Part shown: positions 1 to 8,082 of the stretch, piece by piece
Position numbering within the stretch: position 1 is the first letter of the stretch
Layout: every line of letters begins with the position of its first letter
NCBI RefSeq assembly: GCF_001866645.1
Contig: NZ_MLYP01000035.1
Location: 1-54,086, forward strand
Direction: 5' to 3'
DNA: 54,086 nucleotides
From: Streptomyces colonosanans
GTDB taxonomy: Bacteria; Actinomycetota; Actinomycetes; Streptomycetales; Streptomycetaceae
Position numbers and translations under genes: made by a program
The notes under the pieces: generated by a model
Seen by the model: only the letters and a program-made list of their open reading frames with translations
Database searches by the model: none
What the model was told of the DNA's origin: nothing

Positions 1-142
1 CGGCGTGCCGGCCGGAAGCCCTCGTACTGGACGTACTTGGGCTTTCGGTCGGTGCGGCGAGTGGGGGTACCCCCTGCTCGAAGAGCTTGGGGGAGGCGTG
101 CCGGGCGTCGCGACGGGGCAAACGTTGCCTGTTGCGGCACTA
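1..142 (-). repeat. Dispersed intergenic repeat, copy 1 (window left edge)
   Basis: Read on the minus strand, the copy begins with TAGTGCCGC, then CAGGCAACGTTTGCCC (a near-palindrome with GGCAA/TTGCC arms). A C-run/G-run hairpin around AGCTCTTCGAGC and GGGGGTACCCCC follows, then an imperfect palindrome centred on GTACTGGACGTAC with AAGCCC/GGGCTT arms. The same modules recur at the right edge of the window in opposite orientation. The TAG at the start of the repeat is also the stop codon of the adjacent ADP-ribosylglycohydrolase gene. I recognise the modules as a type common between Streptomyces genes; their function is unknown to me. Confidence 0.7.
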
Positions 143-1255
143 GGCCCGCGGGTACCGCGCGAGCCATCCCGGCGCGGCCCCCGTAGGGCTGTGCAGTGCG
201 GCGCCCTGTGTCGTCTCCATCGCGAAGTCGTCCGCGAGGACCAGCATCGTGGGGCGGCCCTCCAACTCGGCCAGCCAGGCGGGCGGGAGGGCCGTCTCGC
301 CGTGCAACGCCCCCAGCAGCCCACCGGTCAGCGCGCCCGCGGCCCCCGAAGGCCCGCCGTGGTTCACGGCCAGGCACAGCCCGTGCCGGACGTCCTCCCC
401 CACCAGTGCGCAGTACACGGCGACCGCCAGTACGCGCTCCGCCGTACCGCTTCCCGCCAGTTCCTCGATCCCCTCGGGTGTGGGCATCCCCTGCCGCACG
501 GCGCCGAGCGCATGCTGCAACGCGTCGGCGACCGGCTGCTGTCCCGGCCGCGGGGCGAGCAGCGCAAGGGCCCGCTGCACGGCCGCTTCCAGGCTCTCGC
601 CGCGCGCCAGCGCGTGCATGATGACCGCGTACGCGCCCGCCGCGAGGTACGCCGTGGGGTGCCCGTGCGTCTGCGTGGCGCACTCGATGGCGAGTTGCAG
701 CACCAGTTGCGGCTCCCAGCCGACGAGCAGCCCGAACGGCGCGGAGCGCGCGGCCGCCTCAGGCCCGGGCTCGCCGGGGTTCTTGGGCGCGTCCAGCGTG
801 CCCATGATGTCGTCGCCGAGGCCGCGCAGACAGGCGCGGTCCGGGGAACGCCGGGCGTACAGCCACTCCTCGCGGGCCAGCCAGCCGTCGTCCTTGCGGC
901 GCTCGTCGGGTCCCCAGTCCCGCTGGGTGGCCGCCCAGCGCAGATACGCCCGGTGCAGATCGGTCGGCGGATGCCAGACGCCGGTGTCCCGGCGGACCTG
1001 GGCGCGGACGAGCCCGTCGACGGAGAACAGGGTGAGCTGGGTGCGATGGGTGATGGCACCGCGCCGACCGTGCCCGAACGCGAGATCGCCGAGCCCCTCG
1101 GGTCCGTACACCTGACGGATCTCCTCCAGGGTGAGCCCGTCCAGCGGCGCGCCGAGGGCATCGCCGACGGCCGCGCCGAGCAGCGTCCCGCGCACCCGGC
1201 TACGGAAGTCCTGCTGCTCGGTCCGGCCCCAGACGGCACGGGTCGTCGCACTCAC
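140..1255 (-). CDS. ADP-ribosylglycohydrolase-fold protein, probable pseudoenzyme
   Basis: The 371-residue protein has the DraG/ADP-ribosylglycohydrolase fold. The N-terminal signature GTLLGAAVGDALGAPLDG is intact, and a C-terminal AVNHGG segment is followed by a glycine/alanine-rich helix. Active members bind two magnesium ions through a T-D-D-T motif near residue 80 and a D-x-D-T motif in the C-terminal helix. Here the first reads THRTQLTLF and the second HGGPSGAAGAL, so the aspartates are absent. I expect it to bind a nucleotide-like ligand, or to act in regulation, rather than to hydrolyse ADP-ribose. The GTG start at 1255 is chosen because GAGGAGG lies five bases upstream and the homology begins just after it. 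The stop codon lies within the flanking dispersed repeat. Confidence 0.8.
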   Translation of the reverse strand: MSATTRAVWGRTEQQDFRSRVRGTLLGAAVGDALGAPLDGLTLEEIRQVYGPEGLGDLAFGHGRRGAITHRTQLTLFSVDGLVRAQVRRDTGVWHPPTDLHRAYLRWAATQRDWGPDERRKDDGWLAREEWLYARRSPDRACLRGLGDDIMGTLDAPKNPGEPGPEAAARSAPFGLLVGWEPQLVLQLAIECATQTHGHPTAYLAAGAYAVIMHALARGESLEAAVQRALALLAPRPGQQPVADALQHALGAVRQGMPTPEGIEELAGSGTAERVLAVAVYCALVGEDVRHGLCLAVNHGGPSGAAGALTGGLLGALHGETALPPAWLAELEGRPTMLVLADDFAMETTQGAALHSPTGAAPGWLARYPRA

Positions 1256-1371
1256 CCAGGCCTCCTCACGGCACTGTCCGCACGTCCGACGCGCAGCACT
1301 GTAACGGAACCAGAACGCTGGGTACGGATGGTGCACGAGTCCGCGCGTGTGGCCCGAGTGGCGCCACGTGG

Positions 1372-1680
1372 TCAGTTCCGGGCGGTTCTGTCGATGAGCA
1401 CCTGGACTCCGTCGAGGAGGCGGTCGAGCCCGAAAGCGAGGGGATCGAAGTCCGTGGCGGCGAACGCGCCCTCGGCAACGGCCCTGGTCAGGGCGGGGAA
1501 ACGGTCGGCGTGCCGGTCGAGCAGTTCTCCGGTGAGGCGATTCCACTCGCGGTCGTGCTCCTCGTCGAAGTCGACCAGCTGCTGAGCGAGGTTGCGGACG
1601 AGACCGATGGCCAGCAGGAAGGCCTGGTGGCGTTGGGCGGCGGTGAGGCCGGTCGGTTCCAGCACCGCCAAGGTCAGAGT
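1372..1680 (-). pseudogene. C-terminal remnant of a TetR-family regulator
   Basis: About 100 codons read as the C-terminal ligand-binding domain of a TetR-type repressor, including ELLDRHADRFPAL and FGLDRLLDGVQVLI. There is no helix-turn-helix domain. Upstream, the frame runs into the 3' end of the anti-sigma gene, whose stop at 1674 marks the junction. The only plausible start is a TTG just after that stop. A rearrangement that brought in the sigma/anti-sigma pair probably removed the N-terminal half. Translation by reinitiation cannot be excluded, but the product could not bind DNA. Confidence 0.6.
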
Positions 1681-2366
1681 GGTCGGGTCGTGGCGAGCAT
1701 GCGTCCCGCATGGTCCATCACGGAGATGGATCGGATGTCGGGAAGGTGCAGGGCACTCGCCCCCGTCACGGCGGCGCTGCCGTTGGGAGTGATCGCCCAG
1801 GTGGCCGCCTGCTCCTTGCGGCCGTCCACCGAGGAGACCTGGAGGATGAAGGGTCCTGATCCTCCTGCGGGCAGGTCGGCCAGGGTGACGCTCACCGCAG
1901 TGCCCCAGGGCTTGGCCGTGAGCGTGGCGCGGCCGGACACGGAGTACCCGGCGGCCGAGGTGAAGGCCGTGGACGGTCCGGTCGACTGCCGGAACGGCAG
2001 CATCAGCCCCAGTCCGAGCCCGGCAACCACGATCAGGGCCGCAGCCACTGCCAGCCACTGCCGACGAGCCCGGCGCCTGCGCGCCACAGCGGTGGCGCGG
2101 ACCTGCTCCAGCAGGCGGTCGATCCCGGCCGACGAAGCCGGTGGCGCCGCATCGATGGCGGCCTCGCGCATGACCTGGGGGCGGGCCGCGGACATGTCCG
2201 GGGCGCGGCGGAGCAGTCCAGCCAGCGGGGCCGAGCGCGCGAGCTCGTCACGGCATTCCTGACACGCGGGCAGGTGGGACTCCAGGACACGGCGGTCGGT
2301 CTCGCTGAGACCGCCCAGCACATACGCGCCGATCAGCATGCGCACGTCATCGTGGTCGGTGCTCAC
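1674..2366 (-). CDS. Zinc-finger anti-sigma factor, RskA type
   Basis: The 230-residue membrane protein should sequester the ECF sigma factor encoded just upstream. Residues 1-60 form the anti-sigma helical domain with an H-x3-C-x2-C motif (HLPACQEC), typical of ZAS anti-sigma factors. One transmembrane segment (LAVAAALIVVAGLGLGLML) follows near residue 105-125. An RskA-like extracytoplasmic domain with GPFILQVSSVDG and a terminal MDHAGRMLATT strand completes the protein. The GTG start overlaps the sigma stop codon (GTGA), indicating translational coupling. Such factors usually release sigma after proteolysis at the membrane; the inducing signal is not visible here. Confidence 0.88.
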   Translation of the reverse strand: MSTDHDDVRMLIGAYVLGGLSETDRRVLESHLPACQECRDELARSAPLAGLLRRAPDMSAARPQVMREAAIDAAPPASSAGIDRLLEQVRATAVARRRRARRQWLAVAAALIVVAGLGLGLMLPFRQSTGPSTAFTSAAGYSVSGRATLTAKPWGTAVSVTLADLPAGGSGPFILQVSSVDGRKEQAATWAITPNGSAAVTGASALHLPDIRSISVMDHAGRMLATTRPL

Positions 2367-2872
2367 CGTAGAACTCCCATTTCTTCAAAGGCTGCGCGCA
2401 GGTTGCGTACGGCGTAGTAGGCGCGGGACTTGACCGTTCCCTCTGGGATCGTGAGCCGTGATGCGGACTCGGCGGTGGTCAGCCCCTCGAAGTACAGCGC
2501 CTGGATCACTTCACGATGCTCGCTGGACAAGCGTTCCAACGCTGTGGCAATCACGTGCCCCTGCAGAGCCGCCTCCACATCATCGGCAGAAGGTACAGCC
2601 GCGAGTGCCTCGTTGTCGTAGAGCGGTTCCGGACGCCGCTGCTCAGCACGCCAGCTGTCGGTGAGCACATTGCGGGCGATCGTGAAGAGATAGGAGCGGA
2701 TGCTGACGTGACGCGGCTCGATCTTGGTGATGCTGCGCCACGCGCGCAGCAGTGTCTCCTGCACGACGTCCTCCGCCTGCTCAGGGCTGCGCACGTACCT
2801 GCGCACGAAGGAGAGCAGCACATCGTGGTGCTCGGTGTACAGCGCAGTCATCAACTGCTCGTCCGTCGTCAC
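2363..2872 (-). CDS. ECF RNA polymerase sigma factor
   Basis: The 169-residue group 4 sigma factor has sigma-2 (residues 10-75: LYTEHHDVLLSFVRRYV and the YLFTIARNVLTDSWR segment) and sigma-4 (residues 110-160: LSSEHREVIQALYFEGLT with the recognition helix near GTVKSRAYYAVRNLR). The open frame extends further upstream, but homology starts at TTDEQL. A GTG at 2872 has GAGGA eight bases upstream and gives the usual ECF length. It is followed without a gap by its anti-sigma gene. The pair is divergent from the secreted protein and haloperoxidase genes at 3300-5466, which are plausible targets, but I saw no definite promoter match. Confidence 0.9.
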   Translation of the reverse strand: MTTDEQLMTALYTEHHDVLLSFVRRYVRSPEQAEDVVQETLLRAWRSITKIEPRHVSIRSYLFTIARNVLTDSWRAEQRRPEPLYDNEALAAVPSADDVEAALQGHVIATALERLSSEHREVIQALYFEGLTTAESASRLTIPEGTVKSRAYYAVRNLRAAFEEMGVLR

Positions 2873-3077
2873 GCTCGATGTCCTCGTCTCGCAGGCTGGG
2901 GTCGCTCGGAGCATCGCCGGACCCGAACTGCAGGCGGTGGACAGTCCGCGCCCTGGGGAGGCGCGGAACCGGGTCCGATCCATCCGACTCACTTCCAGAC
3001 ATGACCGCGCCGGCTGCACCGTCTTCGAGGACGGCTGCGACATGCGGTTCTTGTGTCCTGAGGCACTGGTCGCGTGC

Positions 3078-3273
3078 CCTTGCGGCTACGTGTACGACGA
3101 GCTGGGGGTTCAAGTTCACCCGCGACACGGGTCGGGCGTCGAGACCGCGGGCGCGCCGGACGGCGTCCTCGTCCCCACAGCCTCGACGGGCGCCCGACGA
3201 TCCGGCCCTGTGCGCCCTGGTCGGCCTGCGGGCTGAACCGGGCGCCGCAGTTGGTCGTACACATGGCCGCAAG
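3078..3273. repeat. Imperfect inverted repeat in the sigma / secreted-protein intergenic region
   Basis: The 427-base gap between the ECF sigma gene and the secreted protein contains two inverted arms, 3078-3107 and 3244-3273, that match at about 24 of 30 positions. The common core reads CTTGCGGC..GTGTACGAC. Each arm reads C-G-(Y/H)-V-Y-D-(E/Q)-L in one frame, reminiscent of a rubredoxin-like CGYVYD turn. No intact rubredoxin frame extends from it. It could be a regulatory element for divergent transcription or the debris of a duplicated gene fragment. Confidence 0.45.
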
Positions 3274-3299
3274 CCTCCCAACACTCAGGAGAACAAGTC

Positions 3300-3992
3300 A
3301 TGAGGAAGAAGCTCAGCTGCGCCCTCGGTGCGGGTACGGCCGTGATCCTCGGCCTGGGCGCCGCGGCCTCCGGGCTGTCCACCGCGAACGCCTCGAGCCT
3401 GGACAAGTCCGCCTCCACCGCACGGCACCCGGTCAAGGTGGAGGTCCTCGCACCCAAGCGCGGGGACAACGCGGGTGTGGAGGGCAAGGGCTGGATCGTG
3501 GACCTGAAGCTCTCCTTCCGGGGCAAGACCCCGGCCCAGACCGGCTACAACGGGCTCCAGCTCACAGGCCCGGCCGCACACAACAACATCGCCCCCTTCC
3601 CCGGCACGTTCTCCACCGGCCAGGACGACAAGATCCCTGGACTGGTCGTGCTGGACTCCACCACCAACAGCACCCTCCCCGGCTTCTCCGGGCCCGGCAC
3701 CAACCTGGCCAACCTGTTCAACCTCTCCGGCGTCACCAACCGCACCCCGCACAAGACCGAACTGTGGGACACCTGGATCGTCGGCGCGCCCATCGTGGGG
3801 CAGAACGTCGACACCACCCTGACCGTGGCCGTCGTCGACGACCTCAACCACGACGGCGTCTACAACGACGCACCCGACGTCGTGAAGGACCTCGACGGCG
3901 ATGGGAAGATCGGCGCCAAGGACCTGGTTCTGATGGGCGTCGCCTCCGACATCGTCACCGTCCCCTTCCATATCAACGCCGACCCCGCCTGA
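3300..3992 (+). CDS. Secreted calcium-binding-like protein of unknown function
   Basis: The 230-residue precursor has a typical Sec signal peptide (MRKKLSCALGAGTAVILGLG, then a cleavage site after STANA). The mature part is rich in Asn, Thr, Gly and Pro and has no family I can name with certainty. Near residues 180-210 are two Asp-rich loops, DLNHDGVYND and DLDGDGKIGAKDL. Their spacing resembles an EF-hand or dockerin calcium loop pair, so calcium binding is likely. AGGAG lies eight bases before the ATG. The gene is followed after 211 bases by a secreted haloperoxidase in the same direction and is divergent from an ECF sigma factor. The two exported products may be co-expressed in an envelope or oxidative stress response. 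Confidence 0.75.
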   Translation: MRKKLSCALGAGTAVILGLGAAASGLSTANASSLDKSASTARHPVKVEVLAPKRGDNAGVEGKGWIVDLKLSFRGKTPAQTGYNGLQLTGPAAHNNIAPFPGTFSTGQDDKIPGLVVLDSTTNSTLPGFSGPGTNLANLFNLSGVTNRTPHKTELWDTWIVGAPIVGQNVDTTLTVAVVDDLNHDGVYNDAPDVVKDLDGDGKIGAKDLVLMGVASDIVTVPFHINADPA

Positions 3993-4203
3993 GACGCCCG
4001 GCCACGCCGAAGACCGCCCCCGTCTGCAGCGGCATCCCCGCACGGCACCGTGCTCCGCAGTTCCCGGGCCAAGGCCCCACGGCTTCGTCCGCGAACTGCT
4101 GCGACCAGTGCACGGTCCTCCATTCTCCGGGTCCCGTCGCACATGACTGACGGACGGACGGGCCGACACCCGGCCCCCCACCCCACTATGAGGAGCTGTT
4201 TCC

Positions 4204-5466
4204 ATGAACTCCCTGAAGACCCGTGCGGCCATGGTGGCCTCCACGGCACTGCTGGTCGCCTCCGGCGCGGCGCCGAGCGTCGCCGCCGCCCCTGAGCCTG
4301 GGCACGGTCGCACCTCCGTGGCGCTCGCCTGGTACGACACCACGGCCGACACGATCGCGGCGGCCGGCTCATCGCTCCCTCCGGTGACCAACAGCCGTAC
4401 CTGGGCGGTCAGTTGGATCGCCGCGGCACGGGCCTTGCAACACGTGCCGGCTGGGGTCGACCGTCGGGCCTACCAGGACGCGGCGCTGGCCTCCGCGGTG
4501 CACCGCACCCTGGTCGAGCTGGTGCCCACCCGTGCCCCGGAGCTGGATGCCGCCCTGCAGCAGACCCTGGATCAGTCCCCCGACGGCCTGGCCGAGACCT
4601 TGGGGGCAGCAGCCGGCGAGCGCCAGGCGCTGGAGGTCCTGCACGACCGTGAGGGAGACGGCTTCGACGCGGCCTCGGTGAACGCCCCATTCACCGTGCC
4701 GCCGGCCGCGCCAGGCGTCTGGCAACCCACCCCGCCCGCCTTCGCCCCCGCCATCCAGAACGGCACCCGGTTCGCCCGGCCCTTCCTGCTGAAAAGCGCC
4801 GGCCAGTTCCGACTGCCCGCGCCTCCCGCTCCGACGTCCAAGCGGTACCAGACCGATCTGAAGGAGGTTCGAGACTTCGGCGAGCTGAACAGCACGGTGC
4901 GCACCGCACGGCAGACCGACACGGCCAACTTCTGGTTCGACTCCTCGCTGACCCTGTGGACCAAGCCGATTCGCGTCGCGCTCGCCGCCACCTCCCACCA
5001 GCCGCTGCGCAAGCAGGCCGAACTCGTCGCCCTGGCCAACGCCACGCTGGTGGACACCCAGATCGCCACCTCCGACAGCAAGTACACCTACCCGCTGTGG
5101 CGCCCCGTCACCGCGATCCGAACAGGCGTCGGCGAGGTCCCTGCCGACCCGTCATGGACCCCGCTGCACACCACCCCGGCGCACCCGGACTACCCCAGCG
5201 GCCACAACACCTACGCAGGCGCGGCGGAAACCGTTCTCACCGCCCTCGCAGGACCGCGCACGGCCCCGTTCACCCTGACCAGCGGCACCGCACCAGGCGT
5301 CGTCCGTACCTACACCGCATGGCACCAGCTCACGCTGGAGAACATGGACGCGCGGGTCTGGCTGGGCATCCACACCCGGCTCGCGGACGAGGCCGGGGTC
5401 GCACTGGGTACCGATGTCGCCAGGTACAGCCTGAACCACGCACAGGCGCTGTTCCGGGAGCACTGA
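4204..5466 (+). CDS. Secreted vanadium-dependent haloperoxidase / PAP2-like phosphatase
   Basis: The 420-residue protein has an N-terminal signal peptide ending near SVAAA, so it acts outside the cell. The C-terminal half carries the full vanadate/phosphate-binding set of the haloperoxidase-PAP2 superfamily: K-x6-R-P (KYTYPLWRP), P-S-G-H (PDYPSGHNTY), and R-x5-H (RVWLGIHTR). In vanadium chloroperoxidases these correspond to Lys353, Arg360, Ser402-Gly403-His404, Arg490 and His496. None is missing, so the enzyme should be active either as a haloperoxidase or as an acid phosphatase. Sequence alone does not decide which. GAGGAG precedes the ATG by eight bases. It lies downstream of the secreted calcium-binding-like gene. 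Confidence 0.85.
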   Translation: MNSLKTRAAMVASTALLVASGAAPSVAAAPEPGHGRTSVALAWYDTTADTIAAAGSSLPPVTNSRTWAVSWIAAARALQHVPAGVDRRAYQDAALASAVHRTLVELVPTRAPELDAALQQTLDQSPDGLAETLGAAAGERQALEVLHDREGDGFDAASVNAPFTVPPAAPGVWQPTPPAFAPAIQNGTRFARPFLLKSAGQFRLPAPPAPTSKRYQTDLKEVRDFGELNSTVRTARQTDTANFWFDSSLTLWTKPIRVALAATSHQPLRKQAELVALANATLVDTQIATSDSKYTYPLWRPVTAIRTGVGEVPADPSWTPLHTTPAHPDYPSGHNTYAGAAETVLTALAGPRTAPFTLTSGTAPGVVRTYTAWHQLTLENMDARVWLGIHTRLADEAGVALGTDVARYSLNHAQALFREH

Positions 5467-5493
5467 ATCGGCCAGGCGAACACCGCCTCGCCC

Positions 5494-5564
5494 AGAGGTG
5501 CCTCGCCGATCGAGCGTGGTGGAAGCACAGGAACTCCCACCATCGCAGGTCAGCAGGCACCTCT
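5494..5564. terminator. Bidirectional terminator between convergent genes
   Basis: Outer arms AGAGGTGCCT (5494-5503) and AGGCACCTCT (5555-5564) pair perfectly, and an inner TGGTGG/CCACCA pair extends the fold. It lies between the haloperoxidase stop and the convergent TPR gene and overlaps the last codons of the latter. Confidence 0.6.
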
Positions 5565-6450
5565 CGCTGTTCCGTCCTCCGCAGGCCGAACGTCACGCCG
5601 TGGATCGAGGTTGAGCCGGGCCAGGGCATCCAGCACCCAGGTGTAATTCGGCCGCAGCTCGACCGCGCGGTTCAGGTCTGCCAGGGCCTCCTCGTCGCGG
5701 CCGAGGTTGGCCAGTGACACGCCTCGGCTCGCATACGCCGACGCGTACCCGGGATCGAGGGCGAGCGCGATGTCGTAGTCGGCGAGGGCCTCCTCGTCGC
5801 GGCCGGCCACGCGGAGGGCGTCGCCGCGTTCGCAGCGGCCCCACGCCCACTCCGGTTGCAGGTCGAGGGCCCGGTTCAGGTCGGCCAGTTGTTGCGCAAA
5901 ATCGCCGAGTCCTCGCCATACCCGGGCACGGCGGGCGAGAGCCCATGCGTAGTCCGGCTTGAGGTCCAGCGCCTGGTTCAGGTCTGCGAGCGCCGCGTCG
6001 CGGTCGCCGTCGCGCTCGTGCGTGGCGCCACGGGACGCCCAGGCGAAAGCGCTCGCCGGGTTGCGTCGGATCCCCTCGCTCAGATCGCGGATCGCCTCCT
6101 CACCATGGCGCAGCAGGCGATGGAGTTCACCGCGCAGGATGACGTTCCAGGGGTTGTGCGGCTCCAGTTCCAGTGTCCGATCGAGGACGGCGAGCGCGCC
6201 CTCGTGGTCGCCCGTCGCGCTCAGGGTGACCGCCTTCGCGCGGTGGGCCCGTACCAGGTCGGGGTCGAGGGCCAGAGCCTTGTCGTAGTCCTCCAGCGCA
6301 CGGGCGTGCGCGCCGTCCCGCGCGAGAGCCTCGCCGCGCAGCAGCCATGCCTTTGCCCGCCACGGCTCGTCGCCCCGGGCATGAGTGAGCAGCAGCCGTA
6401 GCGCCTCGGCGGGCCCGCCCTCCGTGAGCGCCTCAAAGAGTGCCGTGCCC
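5550..6450 (-). pseudogene. TPR C-terminal half of a frameshifted NTPase-TPR gene
   Basis: About 300 codons on the minus strand read as consecutive tetratricopeptide repeats (for example ALEDYDKALALDPDL, AIRDLSEGIRRNPASAF, ALADLNQALDLKPDYAW, ALADYDIALALDPGYA). They end in a short tail at 5550. The frame is one base out of register with the NTPase frame that stops at 6433. It has no ATG or GTG until the last quarter, and a stop codon lies just upstream of the overlap. Removing one base near 6452 (plus strand caac to cac) would join the frames through W-G-T-A-L-F-E-A-L. The repeats therefore belong to the NTPase protein. They are unexpressed if the shift is real, or expressed if it is a sequencing error or programmed slippage. 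Confidence 0.75.
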
Positions 6451-7989
6451 CAACGTCCGTACGGCCTCCGTGTTCGTGTCCTCGCCCGCCTCGGTCAGCA
6501 ACCGCACCCAGCGCCGAAGCGCCTCGTCCCCCAAGGTGCCCGCGTCGACGAGGTCGCCCAGCGCGCCGGGCAGCGCGGCGCGGGGCGACGCGCACAACGC
6601 GTGATAGGTCTCGGCGAGCCGCAGTTCGCCCCAGCGCTCGTCCGGCCACCGTTCCCCCTCCGCGAGACCGGCTTCGGCTTCCTCCCGCCACCGGCCGAAG
6701 GCCTCGGCGAGCCGCCGGTGGTGGTCGGCCCATGCCCGGGGCGACCGCCTCCGCAACAGCCGCAGCATCGGTGCCCGTACGACGTCGTGGTACCGCACCC
6801 GTGCCCCGCGCTCGCCGGTGAACGGCAGGTCCCTCAACCACGCGTACAGCGGGTCGAGTTCGCTCTCCTCGACCTCGGCCACGACCCGGAACACATCCGC
6901 GTCCAGCCACCGAGGCAGTGCACACGCCAGCGCGACCCCTCGTCGTACCGGATCCTGCTCCCACTTCAGGAACCGCTCCACGGCCGTCGCGCTCGGGTCG
7001 CCCACGTCGCCCGGATCCGCGGGCCGGGCCTCGGCGAGGGTCGAGACCAGCACGGGCAGTCCGCCGGTAAGCCGCAGCACCTCCCCGACGACGGGCTCGT
7101 CCACCACGCCCTTGCCCGCGAGCAGCCCGCGCGCCTCGGCCTCGGTGAACGGTTCGAGCGGCAGGTCGTGGACGAAGTCCGCGAAGCCGCCCCAACGGGC
7201 CGTGTCCAGCGGAAGCTGGCCGGCGGTGACCACGACCACGGTCGCGGGCAGGGCGCCGTGCCGGTCCGTCGTCATGACCTCGTGGAGCCAGCCGTCCAGG
7301 AACGGCCCGGTCCGCTCGTACGTGTCGAAGAACAGGACGGTCCACGGCGCCTGGGCCGCCGCGTTCGACAGTTCGCCGAGCAGCACGGGAGTGAGCACCC
7401 GCTCGGGCGAGAGGACCAGCTGCACGTCCTCCTGGTTGCGCAGGCGCGCGCCGATCCCGGCCCGCAGCCGGTCCGCCTGCCGGGCGAGCCGGTCCGCGTC
7501 GAGCGCCCCGGCGAAGGCACCGACCCCCGGCACCATCCCCAGCCCGACCAGTCCGGCCCGCGCCGCCGCCAAACTGCCGGTCGAGGGCCCCTCCGGCTCG
7601 GATTCGAGCGTGGCGACCACCGCCGCCTCCGCCTCGTGCCGCCGCTCCCGGTGCGCGGCCAGCAGCCGCTCCAGGCCCTTGAAGCGGTGCCCCTGCGCAG
7701 CGAACCGGTGACTGATCGCCGCCATCGCCTCCGGCACGCTGCCGACGCTTTCGTCGATGTACGCCGTCACCGCGCCGTGTTCGCGTGCGATCTGCTCCAA
7801 CTCACGGACCAGGAAGGTCTTTCCGACGCCCGCGTTGCCGTGCACGTGGAAGAGGAAGCGGTGCCGCTCGTCCTGCGGTGGAAGTGCGAAGTTGGCGCGG
7901 AAGGCGTGCCGTTCGGTGCCGCGCCCCACGAATCCGGCACGGCTGCGCTGCCGGATCAGTTCCTGCATCGACGGTCGCGCCTGCGTCAC
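6433..7989 (-). CDS. P-loop NTPase (AAA/NACHT-like), C-terminus cut by a frameshift
   Basis: About 518 residues in this frame. Near residue 20 is FVGRGTERHAF, a start typical of AAA-ATPase/TPR proteins. A Walker A motif, GNAGVGKTFLVREL, follows near residue 50, and a Walker B-like strand, WTVLFFDTYE, lies near residue 220. A long helical region with LTGGLPVLVSTLAE suggests a winged-helix/NB-ARC-type arrangement. Relatives continue into TPR repeats, and that continuation is present downstream in another frame (5550-6450). The GTG at 7989 (VTQARPSMQEL) is preferred over a GTG at 8010 because GAGAGG lies about eight bases upstream. The likely role is STAND-type signal transduction; its partner is unknown. 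Confidence 0.72.
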   Translation of the reverse strand: MTQARPSMQELIRQRSRAGFVGRGTERHAFRANFALPPQDERHRFLFHVHGNAGVGKTFLVRELEQIAREHGAVTAYIDESVGSVPEAMAAISHRFAAQGHRFKGLERLLAAHRERRHEAEAAVVATLESEPEGPSTGSLAAARAGLVGLGMVPGVGAFAGALDADRLARQADRLRAGIGARLRNQEDVQLVLSPERVLTPVLLGELSNAAAQAPWTVLFFDTYERTGPFLDGWLHEVMTTDRHGALPATVVVVTAGQLPLDTARWGGFADFVHDLPLEPFTEAEARGLLAGKGVVDEPVVGEVLRLTGGLPVLVSTLAEARPADPGDVGDPSATAVERFLKWEQDPVRRGVALACALPRWLDADVFRVVAEVEESELDPLYAWLRDLPFTGERGARVRYHDVVRAPMLRLLRRRSPRAWADHHRRLAEAFGRWREEAEAGLAEGERWPDERWGELRLAETYHALCASPRAALPGALGDLVDAGTLGDEALRRWVRLLTEAGEDTNTEAVRTLGHGTL

Positions 7990-8082
7990 CCGTCCGCCCT
8001 CTCGTCCCACCCGTACCAGAGCCCGCGCGCACCATTCTGGCTCAGTGCGCGCGGGACCGGTACTTCACGAGGGTGGCCCGCC

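Noticed and set aside
5..1585. Long plus-strand frame across the ADP-ribosylglycohydrolase region
   Set aside because: It is antisense to a gene with clear homology, a good ribosome site and proper codon bias; the product is Arg/Pro/Gly-rich with no domain.
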